From the NCBI GenBank assembly GCA_951394405.1, contig OX596339.1, positions 2,976,001-3,040,000 on the forward strand: DNA of 64,000 nt, written 5' to 3'. The notes under the pieces are model-generated. The model ran no database searches, was not told the DNA's origin, and saw nothing but the letters and a program-made list of their open reading frames with translations. Shown here in pieces: positions 22,672 to 33,290 of the stretch (positions are counted from its first letter, which is position 1; every line of letters begins with the position of its first letter). Source of the DNA: Coprinellus micaceus (lineage: Eukaryota > Basidiomycota > Agaricomycetes > Agaricales > Psathyrellaceae). Made by a program: the position numbers and the translations under genes.

Positions 22672-23274
22672 TTCTGTGCCGACGCTGGTGAGGGTTAGAA
22701 CGGCGAGTGCAGTGCGACTCGACCCAGGTCCACGGTGGGTATGTATGAAGGAAAAGTCCCATGGTCCCATTCTTCTAGACCGATTGGGAGCGACCCTCGG
22801 ACAACACTGGAAACCGGCATGAGCGCCAAGAGCGGCTGGCTCACACCTCTTCTCCCCAACACACGCCTTCTAGTCTGAGGTAGTAAGGAGTAGCTAACAC
22901 AGCAGAGTGCAGAAACGGCTAGAACCGGGATGAAAGGTACTCGGAAGATATGGAGCCTTGCACATTAAGATTGCGTAGTGCTAGATTTACTCCTCCAGCA
23001 GCAGGCGGTGCTCTGAAGATCGTAACGGCAAGAAGGAGACGAAAAGGGTGATTCCCGTTCCCTGGGGCCTACGTAACTATGATAACGAAGAGTGTTCGTC
23101 GGGTACACACTGTAACTTACATAGGTGCCTTCCCTGGTTCCCATAGATCAATCAAGGCAGCCCTGAGCTCTCAGATGGCGCCTTACGCCGTGGATTTGTC
23201 GACTTCCTTGGCCTGCTTCGTGTGATTCACACCTGTGTATTATTTCGGTCGCACTCGAGTCTCGTTGAAACTCG

Positions 23275-23795
23275 TTGGTGGTTTGTAAAAATGGGCCTCC
23301 CTTGTCTACCCAGCAGGCAGGGTGTACAAATAGGCCGTTGGGGGTCGCGTTGAAGCTTTTGGAGGGGTTGCGCGAGCAGCAGGAACGATCATCTTGCCTA
23401 TGGAATCGGTCCTCGACGCGGGATCGTTCCGTAAACGCTGTGAGTTTGTGTGTGGTCGTTTGGAACACTTATCCTGACGTCCTTGGAGGTTAGAAATTAA
23501 TATTTGGTTGTGGATGAGGGAGCGAGGAAGGATAGGAAGAAATGAGGTCGAGGGGAAATCTAGGGGCCATGGGTGTGTGGACGTACCATTCCCACAGACA
23601 CACCGAGCGGCAAACGACATCGTACGTCACAGCTCCTCGCTAGCCAGTGTTCGCCCCTTCGTCAAAGGCTAGAGCCAAGTGTCCTGCGATATACCCTCTC
23701 TTGGGTGGGCCCAATGGGAAGTCGTAGTTGACTCGACAAGGTCGGCGAGGGTTGTGTCGTTCGTGTTAATGTAGCCACATAGTACCCCATTTGTA
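23275..23795 (-). repeat. Repeat A, copy 1 (matches 52480-52985 inverted)
   Basis: Read on the minus strand, this matches the plus-strand segment 52480-52985 along about 500 bp, with roughly 80% identity by eye and some indels. Shared blocks include CATTGGGCCCA, ATCGCAGGACACTTG, CTCTAGCCTTTG, GGCGAACA.TGGCTAGCGAG, TACGATGTCGTTT, TTCTAACC.CCAAG, GTCGAGGACCGATTCCA, CGCGCAACCCCTCCAAAAGC and GACCCCCAACGGCC. An ATG followed by a possible GTAC donor and a CTAAC...AAG acceptor occurs at matching places in both, so it could descend from a small spliced gene. Indels mean no single frame is kept across both copies. Identity unknown. Confidence 0.7.
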
Positions 23796-24104
23796 ACTCG
23801 AGTGGTCGGGGGTGAGAGAACTCAAGTAGGTGAAGGCTGGTGAGAAGAAGAAACGCCGACAGGCTTGGGGGAAACCCGCCTGAACGCGACCTGTACGGGT
23901 GACGCCACAACGATGAGCCCCTACCCACTATAACCCGACGCGTCTTCTCAAAGGTCTGTGTAAACCTTGGCGCAGCCCCATAGCGGTGGAGCCACGATGC
24001 ATGCTTCCGCTGAGTCGAGAGACGTGTTATGGGTGGAGGAGTAGCTGTCGTTTGTTGAAACCGGTGACTTGGGCTAGGACCCCCCATTATGCTGAGCTAT
24101 GTCC

Positions 24105-24730
24105 GATCCAAAATCGCTAATTTCGGCCATTTTCGCACCTCCATTTCAGGCCGGTTTCCGTCCGCATTGGGATCGGGGGTACCATTTTTGGCCCATTTTC
24201 GTCCGCACCGCGGATGATACCTCCCAGGGCGCTTATCCGTCCGCACGGGCCCAAAAATCGCGTTCAAAGCAGATTCAGGGTATTAAAATAGGTAGATACT
24301 GTACTATAGCACACAACGACCAAGTATAAAGGCTGAAACTTCGAAATAATGGTGGAGGAAGGGAGGGGTAACGAAACGAGCTGCAACCACGGTCGCTCTA
24401 ATCTCGCTTGCGGCTCACAACCCAAATGCTATCGTCCGACCATCTCCAAAAGACGAAATTTAGGCACTGGAGGGCACTGGCCGGCACTCCAGAGTGGTCC
24501 CCTCAAAAATGGTGACGACGGTGAGGCCCGCCCAGGTTACCTAGGCCCGTTCCTCGCCCTCAGATTTCGTCCGCATGGGATCGGACATCGCCACCGACTA
24601 GGGTTGTTTCGCCGCACAAAAGATCGGACCTGCGTGCCAAATTTTTCGTTTTCGTCCGCACAAAAATCGGACCTGGGGGGTCCAATTGGGGCCATTTTCG
24701 TCCGCACTGGGATCGGACCTACATAGGGAT
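24105..24730 (+). repeat. Cluster of degenerate CGTCCGCAC...ATCGGACCT units
   Basis: Seven or eight imperfect units built on the plan CATTTTCGTCCGCAC-(short variable spacer)-GGGATCGGACCT. Examples are at about 24157-24180, 24197-24225, 24235-24255, 24553-24580, 24607-24635, 24648-24675 and 24690-24720. The ends TCCG and CGGA are inverted, so each unit could fold into a weak hairpin. Spacing is irregular, with a non-repeat stretch near 24270-24530. It resembles a decayed minisatellite or the array of a repetitive element, not a CRISPR. Confidence 0.6.
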
Positions 24731-24799
24731 AATGGGGGGTCCTCTTGGGCTGGGACAGCCGAACCCTAACCCAAACTCACTGTCACCCTCATCCAGCAA

Positions 24800-24965
24800 G
24801 GGCAGTGTTAGAGAGCACCAATGGTAAGTTCGCGGATGTGAGTTGCCTCGGTGGTGAGCGTGGGTCTTACACTTGGGCCATCTCGAGACTTGGCTGCGGT
24901 CTATATTCCAGAATGTCCTGAGTACCTTCCGAATTCCGACTACGATTATTGAGGACAATAAAGAA
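24800..24965 (-). repeat. Repeat B, copy 1 (matches about 53125-53290 inverted)
   Basis: The minus strand here aligns with the plus strand around 53125-53290. Shared blocks include T.TCGTCCTC.AT..TCGTAG, AATTCGGAAGG, CATTCTGGAAT.TAG, GACCGCA, CACCGAGGC and CACATCCGC. Identity looks like 70-80%. At 52.5-53.3 kb repeats A and B are adjacent in the order A-B, whereas here the same-strand order is B then A with about 1 kb between. Confidence 0.6.
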
Positions 24966-25220
24966 GATGGGACCTTAAATTGCACGGGGTCGAAAGGATA
25001 TATAGTAGGCAGTGCAGAAACGATAAGAACGCGAGTGGTGAGGCCATGGGACGACGGAAAGGATAACTAAAGAAGAAGGAAATGAGACGCGCGGCCGAGG
25101 AAAGAGAAGGAGGTCGCCATCTGGAAACAACAGGTACAAGCAAGGGTAGCGTTGTGGTACTAAATACGAAGTGAGTCACCCCTAACTCCCCCACCAGCAT
25201 CCACTCTTCCCTAGGGCGTC

Positions 25221-26440
25221 CTAATACCCAACACGACAACAAATTGCACCTACGCGGCCGGGCATCCCTCGTGGTGGGGGGGACTCGAACGCGGAGTATC
25301 GCTGCGAAAGGCGGCAGTCAGATCTCACATCAGGAATAGTAGGGGGAGGTGAGACATACAGTCCTGTGCTAGGCGCTATGAGTGTTTTTTCCTGGATGAG
25401 TTCACCGGGTTGAGGAAGATTCTCTACATCGCTTTGTTTTGGTGGGCCTCCTGAAGTGGCAGAATTCCGGCGGTTCTTCACAATTGCGTACCAGCCCCTG
25501 GCCGCAATAGCGCCCATAACTATCGCCTCGATGCCAGCCACAGAGGCGATGACATAACTCAGCACTTGGTCAACCCTCCCCAGGTGAAACTGCCACCTCA
25601 ACATTACGACGACGCAGCCCCCCCAAACAAGGGAAAGCATAGTCGCACAGAACGCTGGAACACGCCTCGTCAACTTTTCTGCGTCTTTCGTTCTTGACAA
25701 CATTGACACCTCCACTATGTGGTAAACAACCGTCAAAAGGAACGACGCACCACCATACCACGCAGCTTCAACGGGGCGGGCCAGATCGACTGAAAAGGCC
25801 ACTGCGGATACAACCAGGGAGCATAAGTGAAGCTCATTTCCATCGAACCCTTTGACCCAGCGCTTAGCATATCCCTTGACGGGTTGGTAGGCTACTATAG
25901 CAAAGCCTCCCAGCAACACGAGGCCGACGAAAACGGTGAACGTGGGGTCGAATTCGACCGATAAGAGGATGAGCGAGCACCCTGAGAGGATCAAGCTAAC
26001 GAACAGGGCAAGCATGCAGGACAAGGCGCGCGCCTCCATCGTGAAGGGTTGGGTTTCCGGTGTGGAAACGGAGACTCGGAACTGGCACGCCAGGGTTGCG
26101 TTGGCAGCTGCCACAGCTCCGACGCCGATGTTAACCGCGACAGCGAACAGACCAAACATCAGGCCAAGGGAGTAGACCGTGTATCGTGGACGATATAGTT
26201 CGGTTGGGTTCTGACGGAAAAGCTGGGCCTGTATCGAGTCCTTTGAGAGTAGGTCGTTCATGAAGGCCAGGGTGGAGCTCTGGACACCCGCCGCGAACGT
26301 TGCCTATATTAATATCATGATTCCTGAGATGGCTCGAGACTCTGCACCGTGCGGATTGGGAACTTACGATCAGGACGATATTGACGAAATGTGTTTCAAA
26401 CGCCTTCAGATACTCCAATTTGGAGGGTTTGCCTAGAGAA
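25221..26440 (-). CDS. Seven-segment membrane protein, 5' end unresolved
   Basis: The main exon is 26303-25221. An upstream exon begins near 26440 and ends at 26368, with intron 26304-26367 (64 nt, GTAAGT...TAG). The reading KLEYLKAFETHFVNIVLI-ATFAAGVQSSTLAFMNDLL joins cleanly. About seven hydrophobic segments follow (YTVYSLGLMFGLFAVAVN, LSCMLALFVSLILSGCS, FTVFVGLVLLGGFAIVAY, SLVVSAVAFSVDLA, YGGASFLLTVVYHIV, MLSLVWGGCVVVML and VLSYVIASVAGIEAIVMGA), then a short polar tail. An acceptor-like CTCTAG precedes the upstream exon, so the initiator lies in another exon I could not place. Similar uncharacterised multi-pass proteins occur in Agaricomycetes. No transport or receptor motif is seen. Confidence 0.6.
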
Positions 26441-28277
26441 GTTGTGCAGAATCATTAGCGATCCCGGAGAGCCATCTGAAGGGGTCAACATTGGGGCCAT
26501 ACTTCGTTTGTCCCATGTGAGTTGGGCATCGTCCTCTTGCGAGCTCGTCACATCTACTCTAATTATCAGCGTTTCGAGCTTGGGAATGCTGGGTTGGCCA
26601 TACTATGTTCTTGGGACTGGGACATTGCGCCAATGTCCTGAGAGGTGGTCTGGGTGTTGGAGGCGGTGAGGCCGTGCCTGGGGCCTTGCGTATTTTATGT
26701 CGTGTACCAGGTACACGTTTGCGATTTTACCACAGGGCCAAGTAATCCCCAAGTAATCCCCTGCGGTTTGAATGGGCGATTAATTGCGGGCTTGATTACA
26801 CCCCCAAATTGTTACCTTAGGCTGAAGAAGGCTATAATGCATCGGCTGCTCATCGGCTCCCGACATAGTCTCATGAACCAGACCCTAGATCGGAGCAGGC
26901 AACCGTTCCCTCTACCATGATATATTCAGCACACGCAGTATCGACGCAGTGTCAAAAACGTGGTATGCATACTCCGTCTGAAATGTACGGCGCGTATACT
27001 CGCGTATGATGGGCAAAAATCAATTTGTTGACAACATCGCGAAATCGAGTGATCCCGCATGCATCTCCGATCGAAGCGCCAGTGACCAGACACCTCCGCT
27101 ACGCAGACAGCGTCCCCATACATCTCAAACTGCCAGTGGCGTACTTAGTAGGCTTGTCGTATCTTGGGCGTCATTCGCTCTGTAGAGTCAAGGACAACGG
27201 CTGGGCTCTGTTAGTTTGTCCGCCGCCACGGGCGCTTATTCCGCGCGGGCTCCTTGTATCTCCGCGACTAAACTAGCGGCCACAATAATGCTTGGGGATT
27301 GGGCCCCCAAGCATGGTCTTGGCTATAATTGTATTTATTCCGCGTACTGTGAAATCGTGGCAGTGGAACTAAGAAATCCCCCAGGCCAGGGCGAGTACTG
27401 GGTGAGGGCACGACTTAGGCCCATGGAATGGTGTGAGTGACCTTGGAGGTCGACCCTGGGGGCGTTTCTCCAGGGAATCAGCCCTTGGAAGTATAGGGCA
27501 GTCTCGTTTGACCCAAGTTCCTGGATGTATGATTGAAGTTGGGAATGAGAGAGTGTGCAGGTTCCGCAAATGCGAATGCCAGCGGTTCAGAAATGTCTAA
27601 TGAGCCAATTCTAGATCCAGCCAGATTTATTCACCAGACTCGAAACTCAATCCTAGATGTCATAAAACCGGGTTAGGTTTTTTTATCCATTATGCGTAAT
27701 ACGTCCCATACCATACAATGGTGGACACGGCGTAGCAGCTTGGTACCAGCGACCCATTACCATTTCACCAACAGAATTTGCAAAAGGGTACTTTTTGGCC
27801 TCTATCTACCATCCTACGCCTTGCCAAAGGGAGAGCGTGACCCCTGCTAAAGGGGAGCTGGACTTCATGAGGCGCAAGCTGGGAGCCTCTTTCGGTCTCT
27901 CAGACAGGGAGCTCAGCGCTCAGTGCTCAACATTATCTAATTAAACACGTCGCGCTTTCTTCCTCCTACCCACTTTGCTCTGCGAGGACCGAGCTCAAGG
28001 AGGGTTAATAAACCCTCAGGCGGCACGGTGAGCGCGTTTTTAACCCCTTTCAGTATTTCTTTCTGACTGGCTGTCGGGATCAGAATGCGGGCGTAGGGAC
28101 AAGCCCAAAACAACTATTGGCGCGATTTCCCGCGATATTTGGACGCTACTCAAGTACTCAAGCTCAAGGAAAGTACATACACAGGCGGGTATAAAGGGAA
28201 TCCATACTACAAAGCACTGCAATAGGCGGTACGAACCATACCACCACCGCACACAGAAATACTACCCATAGACTCGC
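26441..28277. other. Intergenic, no gene seen
   Basis: About 1.8 kb. It may contain the missing first exon of the membrane protein at its left end. One inverted TAAGCGCCC lies at 27230-27238. No RNA gene or protein-like frame was recognised. Confidence 0.45.
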
Positions 28278-30041
28278 TCAGAAGAAGGTAGTCTCCCCAA
28301 TCTCACACACCGTAAAGTCGTCCTCGGGTATACCCGCCTTCTTCACCTCCGTCTTGAGGAGCTGCGGGGGCTCCGTGAATGGCTCCGCGGTCAGCACGAA
28401 GGTTCTGTAGAAACGGGCGGAGTCGTTAGCACCATACCCTCCCAAACGGAATTCAAAGCGAGGAAACCAGAGAAACAACCCACTCACCCCCAATGCATCC
28501 CCAACCCCTTCCTCGCCCTCACATCCTGATATATCCTTACACTATCGCTCGGGCTACAATGCACCGGGCTCATATACGGTCTCGGGCTGTACGCCCCAAT
28601 CGGCAGCAACGCCAAGTCAATGGAACCAAAGACGGCTCCGATATCTTTGAATGCGGGGCAGTAGGGCACGTCGTTCTCGTCCTTGTCTTCGGGGACGGTG
28701 CGGTAGCCGGTGTCGCCGCCGAAGAAGACTTTCTTGGGGGTGAAGGGGCGGGGGAGGTGGGTTGGGGTGGATGTTGGGGAAGAGGGAGAGCGGGTGTGCG
28801 GCGCGGTATCTTCGACGACCCAGCTCGCCCAGAGGGTCTTGAAGTTATCCTTCCACATCCGGCCTGAGAAGTGTTGAGAGGGCGTGCATGTGATGTCCAC
28901 ACCCAGGACCGTCTCGCTTGCCGTGCCCTTCGCCTTCCCGTTCCCTCCCTCGAGCTGGTTCGGCTTCTCAGCCGAGGAGGGTACAGAAATCTCAAGGTGC
29001 TTGGAATCCCACCAATCCATAATATGCGCGCGGGCGTCGGGAACGCCGAGGCTCTTGATGAGCGGTCCGTTCCCCAGGGGAGCGAAGATATGCGGGATGT
29101 GCGGGGAGCGGGTGAGGAGGGTCTTGAGGGAGGCGGTGTCGAGGTGGTCGTAGTGGTTGTGCTGGAGGCCCGATCGGACGGGAGAGGGAGGTTAGTTAGA
29201 CTGAAGCACGAGAGGGGGGAGGACGTACGGAAATAACAATCGCGTCGACTTCGGGCAGGTCTTCAAGTTTACACGGGGGCTCTACACATTCCACCCTTAG
29301 CATCCTCCAACCTCTTTCAAACCAAAACAAAACAAAACCACTCACGCGTGTACCGCTTCGGCCCCATGAACCCCACCGGGCTACACCTATCGCTGAACAC
29401 CGGATCGAACAGGATCCGCACGCCCCTCGTCTTCACGCCTAAACACCGTCTCCGTCAACATTGCTAGGCACTCAGAAAGTATTGTTAAGGAAGTACGTAC
29501 CTTTCTCCAAATCGTCCTTCCCGGCAAGCGTCCCGTGCGACGGAAACTCGACGAGGAAACACGCGTGGCCGAGCCAGGTGGCTTTGATCGAGGTGTCTGG
29601 GTCCACTTCCGTTTGGGGAGAACTTGAAGGGGAGGATGAGGAGGAAGTGGAGGATGGGGGAGAGGCGCCGAAGGTGGGCGTGCGGATGCGCATAGTCTCG
29701 GTGACGACCTTGGGGTCGGGCGTCATGTCCACTCTCGCCATCTTGATCGCTGTCTACATTCCGATATCGTCAGTACTTCCAAGTTGATTTGGGATAAGAG
29801 GAGGAAGAAGTGAAACGAGATGAAGAGAAGAGAAGGGGAGACAGGTACTCACCCTGAATATCTCAGTATACTTGATCCACCGCCAGCTCGGCCACGGGTT
29901 CGTGAACGAGGTGCCTTTCATGTCGACCCAGTGTGCCGGGTGGGCAGCGGCATCGGTGGGGGTGTGTGGGTTTTTGGAGGGGGAGGGGGAGACGTGGATG
30001 TCGATTGTTGGGTGGGGTTGGGGTTGGGAGGGGGAAGGCAT
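28278..30041 (-). CDS. NAPE-PLD-like metallo-beta-lactamase-fold hydrolase
   Basis: Six exons: 30041-29853, 29753-29501, 29438-29346, 29281-29229, 29161-28488 and 28404-28278, coding for 462 aa. It has the features of N-acyl-phosphatidylethanolamine phospholipase D relatives (yeast Fmp30 group): TWLGHACFLVEFPS, ILFDPVFSDRCSPVGFMGPKRYT, DLPEVDAIVIS, and the zinc motif HNHYDHLD, which begins exactly at an exon start (29161). The further metal ligands are TPSQHFSGR and FFGGDTGY, followed by the family's late LPIGAYSPRPYM and CSPSD. These enzymes cleave N-acyl-phosphatidylethanolamines to N-acylethanolamines, often at mitochondrial or other membranes. The N-terminal ~60 residues are Pro/His-rich and poorly conserved. 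A longer in-frame start at 30200 is possible. A decayed inverted copy lies at 53570-54270. Confidence 0.85.
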
Positions 30042-31069
30042 GTTTGGGTGTGGTGTGTGGTGCAGGATGAGAGGGAGGGGTGTTGGGGAGGAGGGATGGG
30101 GTGGTGGAGGGGAGATGGAGACTAGGCCGAGTTTAAGTAAGGACGCGGTACGCAGTATGTCGAGCGGTCCAAGCCTACGCCGCGGCGAAGAAGCAAGCAA
30201 GCAAGGTTTGACCTCCTCTCCGTCACCCAGATACGTACATCACCCTTATATACATGGACGGTCTACTCGGTGCCGCCGGGTCGCCCACACCTCTCCCGTC
30301 GCTGCGGGAACCATTGCGTTGCATGATAAGAAGAGTGTGGGCTTGCGAGGACGTCCGAGGAGGTAAGGAAGAGTTATGTCCTCGCACGTTGAGGGTGTGT
30401 TTTGTCTCCATCCCCATCAGTCCGAAGTCGACGACATCTTCTGTTGTTCGGCGACATGCGCGGGCGCTATAGAGATGAAATGGAGTTGTGAAGATGAGAC
30501 CGCGGAGAACGAGGGGGGGAACATACCTGCCTCACACCGTCACAACATAGTGGGCTTGGCATCGGTTAATCGTTATCAAGCGCCGAATCTTCACGTTTCG
30601 ATTGGTTGTTGGAACTTCAGGCTTCCGAAGAGGATCTAGGCTGGGGACTGGAGAGTGATCGGGAGTGATCAAGAGGGATGGAGGGTGATATAGCGGCGAT
30701 GGATGTGGGTCGGGCTGCGATGAGAGATATTCGCGATTTGGTGCTTGGATTGGGTAGGTTGCCGAAATTAAGTATTAGGTGCTTGGTGTGTGGACTTGGT
30801 CTGTCAGTAAGGTTAGTCGTTCGATACATAGCGCGTTTCGACCCCAGGAACCGCGTTCCTATGAACGGGTTCCGGTTCTTAGAGCGTCCTGCAAGGGGTC
30901 CAAGCACCCCAAGCGTCGTGCGATTGTGGGTACTTACAAAAGCAGGATGGATAGGTTAGGTTGCCGAGATTAAGTGATCATGCTGCGTGCGAAGGGGGGA
31001 GGGGGGTGAGGGTGGTGGGTGCCTTGCCACCTTTTGTAGGCTTGTGTTTTGCGTTCTGAGAGAGCTGGA

Positions 31070-32045
31070 GAAGGTTAGACGTTCGATAGCGCGTTCGGCG
31101 CTCGAGGATCAGTTCTCCCCGAGTGGGTCGGATAACTGCGAGATGTGTCCACCCCGGAACGTCGTACCATTGCAGGTATGTACTGCGTACAACATGCAAC
31201 AGCGTCTCTGAGCTCTAGCCCGCGTCCTGAAAGATCCTTCGCTGAATGTCTATCAATGAGGGGGTCACTCTTCACCCCCAACTCTCGAGAGAAAGTGCTA
31301 CCAAAGGGAAACGAGGGGTCGAGGTGGGTTGGGTGTCGAAGGGTTTGAGGGTTTAGGGTGCTGCAAATGACTAGCGCCATCCAATTCGCTGGGTCGAGCG
31401 TCTATTTTCGTCTGGCGCCAGGTTCTTGGTTCTTCGACTCGAGGGAGGGAGAGACTGGGTTGGGTGGGTAGCGGGGAGGTGCTGCGGTCGACAAACAAAT
31501 AAGTGGAATAAGTGGGGGGTGGAAGGTCCGTTGGTGGGTTGGTGGATGGATGGATTGGTGGGTTGTGCGGTTGGTGTGTAAGGAAGGAAGGGAGGAAGGA
31601 AGGGAGGAAGGAAGGGAGGAAGGAAGGGAGGAAGGTCAGTCGTTCGATTATGATAGCACGTTAGGCGCTCGAGGATACGGTCTCCCCGAGCGAGTCGGGT
31701 AACTGCGAGATGTGTCCAAGCACCCCAAAATGTCGTGCCATTGCAGGTATGTACGATATACGACATGGCTCCGAAAAACGTGTCTGCACCACCGTGATGA
31801 GAGTTCCAACCATCGCCCGAGCGGGTCTTGGGGGTTGAAGGGATTCGGCCCTCGGGAGGTGAAGGCGAAGTGAATTGGGGTCGAAGGGTTTGGGGGTTTT
31901 GGGCCATCCAACGCGTCGGGTCCAGCGTCTATTTTCGTCTCGTTGGTCTGGCGCCAAGTTCTGGGTCCTTCGACTCGATGAGGAAGGGGCTGGTTTGGGT
32001 GGGTAGCGGCGCGGCGCAGTCGATCGTAGTCGATGGGTAGAGGGT
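31070..32045 (+). repeat. Tandem duplication of a ~430-bp segment
   Basis: Copy 1 (about 31070-31500) and copy 2 (about 31636-32045) share long blocks: GCGCTCGAGGAT, CTCCCCGAG, AACTGCGAGATGTGTCCA, CATTGCAGGTATGTAC, TCGAAGGGTTTG, AGCGTCTATTTTCGTC, CTGGCGCCA and GGGTGGGTAGCGG. A shorter related piece is near 30806-30945 (GTTAGTCGTTCGATA, TCCAAGCACCCCAA). The copies have diverged and frames are not kept, so this is not a recent gene duplication. Confidence 0.7.
31580..31636 (+). repeat. (AAGGAAGGGAGG)n simple repeat
   Basis: A purine-only tandem run of a 12-bp AAGGAAGGGAGG unit lies exactly between the two copies of the tandem duplication. Confidence 0.85.
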
Positions 32046-32054
32046 CCGGGCGTG

Positions 32055-32082
32055 AATGGATGGATGGATGGATGGATGGATG
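32055..32082 (+). repeat. (ATGG)n microsatellite
   Basis: About seven uninterrupted ATGG units directly follow copy 2 of the tandem duplication. Confidence 0.9.
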
Positions 32083-32334
32083 AAGTCGCGCAGCCGCCGG
32101 GCGCTTGGGAGGTCTGACTTTTGGTGGTGGTGGGGGCGTTCCGGTTCTCCTCTCTCTTGAGTGTTGCTTCGATCGTTTTGCTGCGAAATCCCTTCTCCTC
32201 TCGCCCTCCCTACTTGCTCCTCACTCGATCCACTCACTTCCTCCTTCCCACCCCCTGCCTGCCTCCCCCTCCCCTCCCCTCCCCTCCTATCCTCCACTCA
32301 CCCAAAAGAACCCCGTGAACATCCCAACCCCAAC

Positions 32335-32938
32335 CTAAATCTCGATCTGCGACTCGGGCGGGAGCGCGGGGTCGAGGAAGGTATGGTTGCACTTTGTGCA
32401 GACGTAGAAGAGGATCATGCGTGTTTCTTTGCGTTTTGATTGGTCTTGGTAGAATACGGCGCTGTGGGAGGGTGGTTGGTTAGGTTTGGGTTGAGAGAAA
32501 GAAGAGGAGGAAGAGGAGGGATGGGATGGGAGGAAGGATGAGGGAGGGAAGGGGACGGCGTACTCTTCGTTCCCGCAGGATGGACAGGGGATGTTGGAGT
32601 GCGCGAGTGTAGGGTCCGACCCGAGGTCGTTCGTTACACCTGCTTGTTCCCTGGAAGATGGATCTCAGTCAGCGTCACACTTCACATCTAATACTAAAGA
32701 CAGAGAAAAAAAGAAAAAGAGAAAGAAAGCGCACTTGGTAACAGTCAACAAATCGTTCCTATACACGCATCTATTGTCCACAGTCTCTTCGTACGGGCAT
32801 ATACGACACGAATACGCGAGCTCGCCGCGCTGGGTGTCGCCCTTTGGGTAGAGCAGGTTGTTGCATTCGGAGCAAAAGTACAGGGAGGCCTGGGGGGTGT
32901 TAGTTTTCTGAATGAAGGAGAGATGGGGGACGTACCAT
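32335..32938 (-). CDS. RPB9: RNA polymerase II subunit RPB9
   Basis: Four coding exons: 32938-32936, 32889-32735, 32650-32564 and 32461-32335, coding for 123 aa, close to the family's usual 110-125. It is a small zinc-ribbon subunit of Pol II that acts in start-site choice, elongation and transcript fidelity. The N-terminal zinc ribbon is LYFCSECNNLLYPK with YSCRICPYEE. The C-terminal ribbon, shared with TFIIS, is IPCPSCGNE plus YVCTKCNHTF. The conserved linker is NDLLTVTKEQAGVTNDLGSD and the end is SQIEI. The first coding exon is only the ATG, followed at once by a 46-nt GTACGT intron. It is divergent from the ataxin-2 homologue, with 352 bp between start codons. Confidence is high because all eight zinc cysteines are present. 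Confidence 0.95.
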
Positions 32939-33290
32939 AGCGGGTCCGTGCGTTGGTGAAAGAGATATCGAACGAAATGAACAAGCGCCAAGTGTGTGAA
33001 ACTACCTACGGGGGAGGGACCCCAAGAACCCGGTTAAAACTCCGCCGGCCAGTGACCGGGGGCGTGGCGGAAGCAGTGGTTCGCCTTGATACCACACACA
33101 CTTTCCCTCTCTGTCGAATCTTTTGAAAGAGCGCCCCTTTTCTCTGTAGTTTCTGCTCTTCAAACCCGCCATCGTTGTCCGCGTCGTCGTCGACATCCTC
33201 CCTTTTTCCTCTTCATTCTTCTGTATCTTCCGCTTTTTTGTATTGTGGAAACCCCCGTCTTTTTGCTTTTCTTGACTTGAATCGAATTGG
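32939..33290. promoter_or_regulatory. Shared divergent promoter region RPB9/ataxin-2
   Basis: 352 bp separate two divergent start codons. No TATA box is obvious. The half nearest the ataxin-2 start is rich in pyrimidines on the plus strand (33110-33280), as is common upstream of constitutively expressed fungal genes. Confidence 0.4.

Larger units (their letters stand above)
22672..25220. other. Repeat-rich gene-poor stretch
   Basis: About 2.5 kb without an intact gene. It contains repeat A (copy near 23275-23795), a cluster of degenerate short repeats (24105-24730) and repeat B (copy near 24800-24965), listed separately. One inverted TAAGCGCCC lies at 24227-24235. Frames here are broken. Confidence 0.55.
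30042..32334. other. Long gap with tandem duplication and simple repeats
   Basis: No gene was recognised. The stretch is G-rich on the plus strand. It contains a roughly 430-bp segment present twice (about 31070-31500 and 31636-32045) plus a partial third copy near 30806-30945, and two simple repeats, listed separately. Confidence 0.55.

Noticed and set aside
24105..24730. CRISPR-like array
   Set aside because: Units are degenerate and irregularly spaced, spacers are not uniform, and the window is clearly from a eukaryote.
28493..29236. Plus-strand frames opposite the NAPE-PLD-like gene
   Set aside because: Antisense to exons that carry the metallo-beta-lactamase motifs.
31335..31350. Telomere-like GTTTAGGG
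   Set aside because: A single occurrence without tandem repetition.
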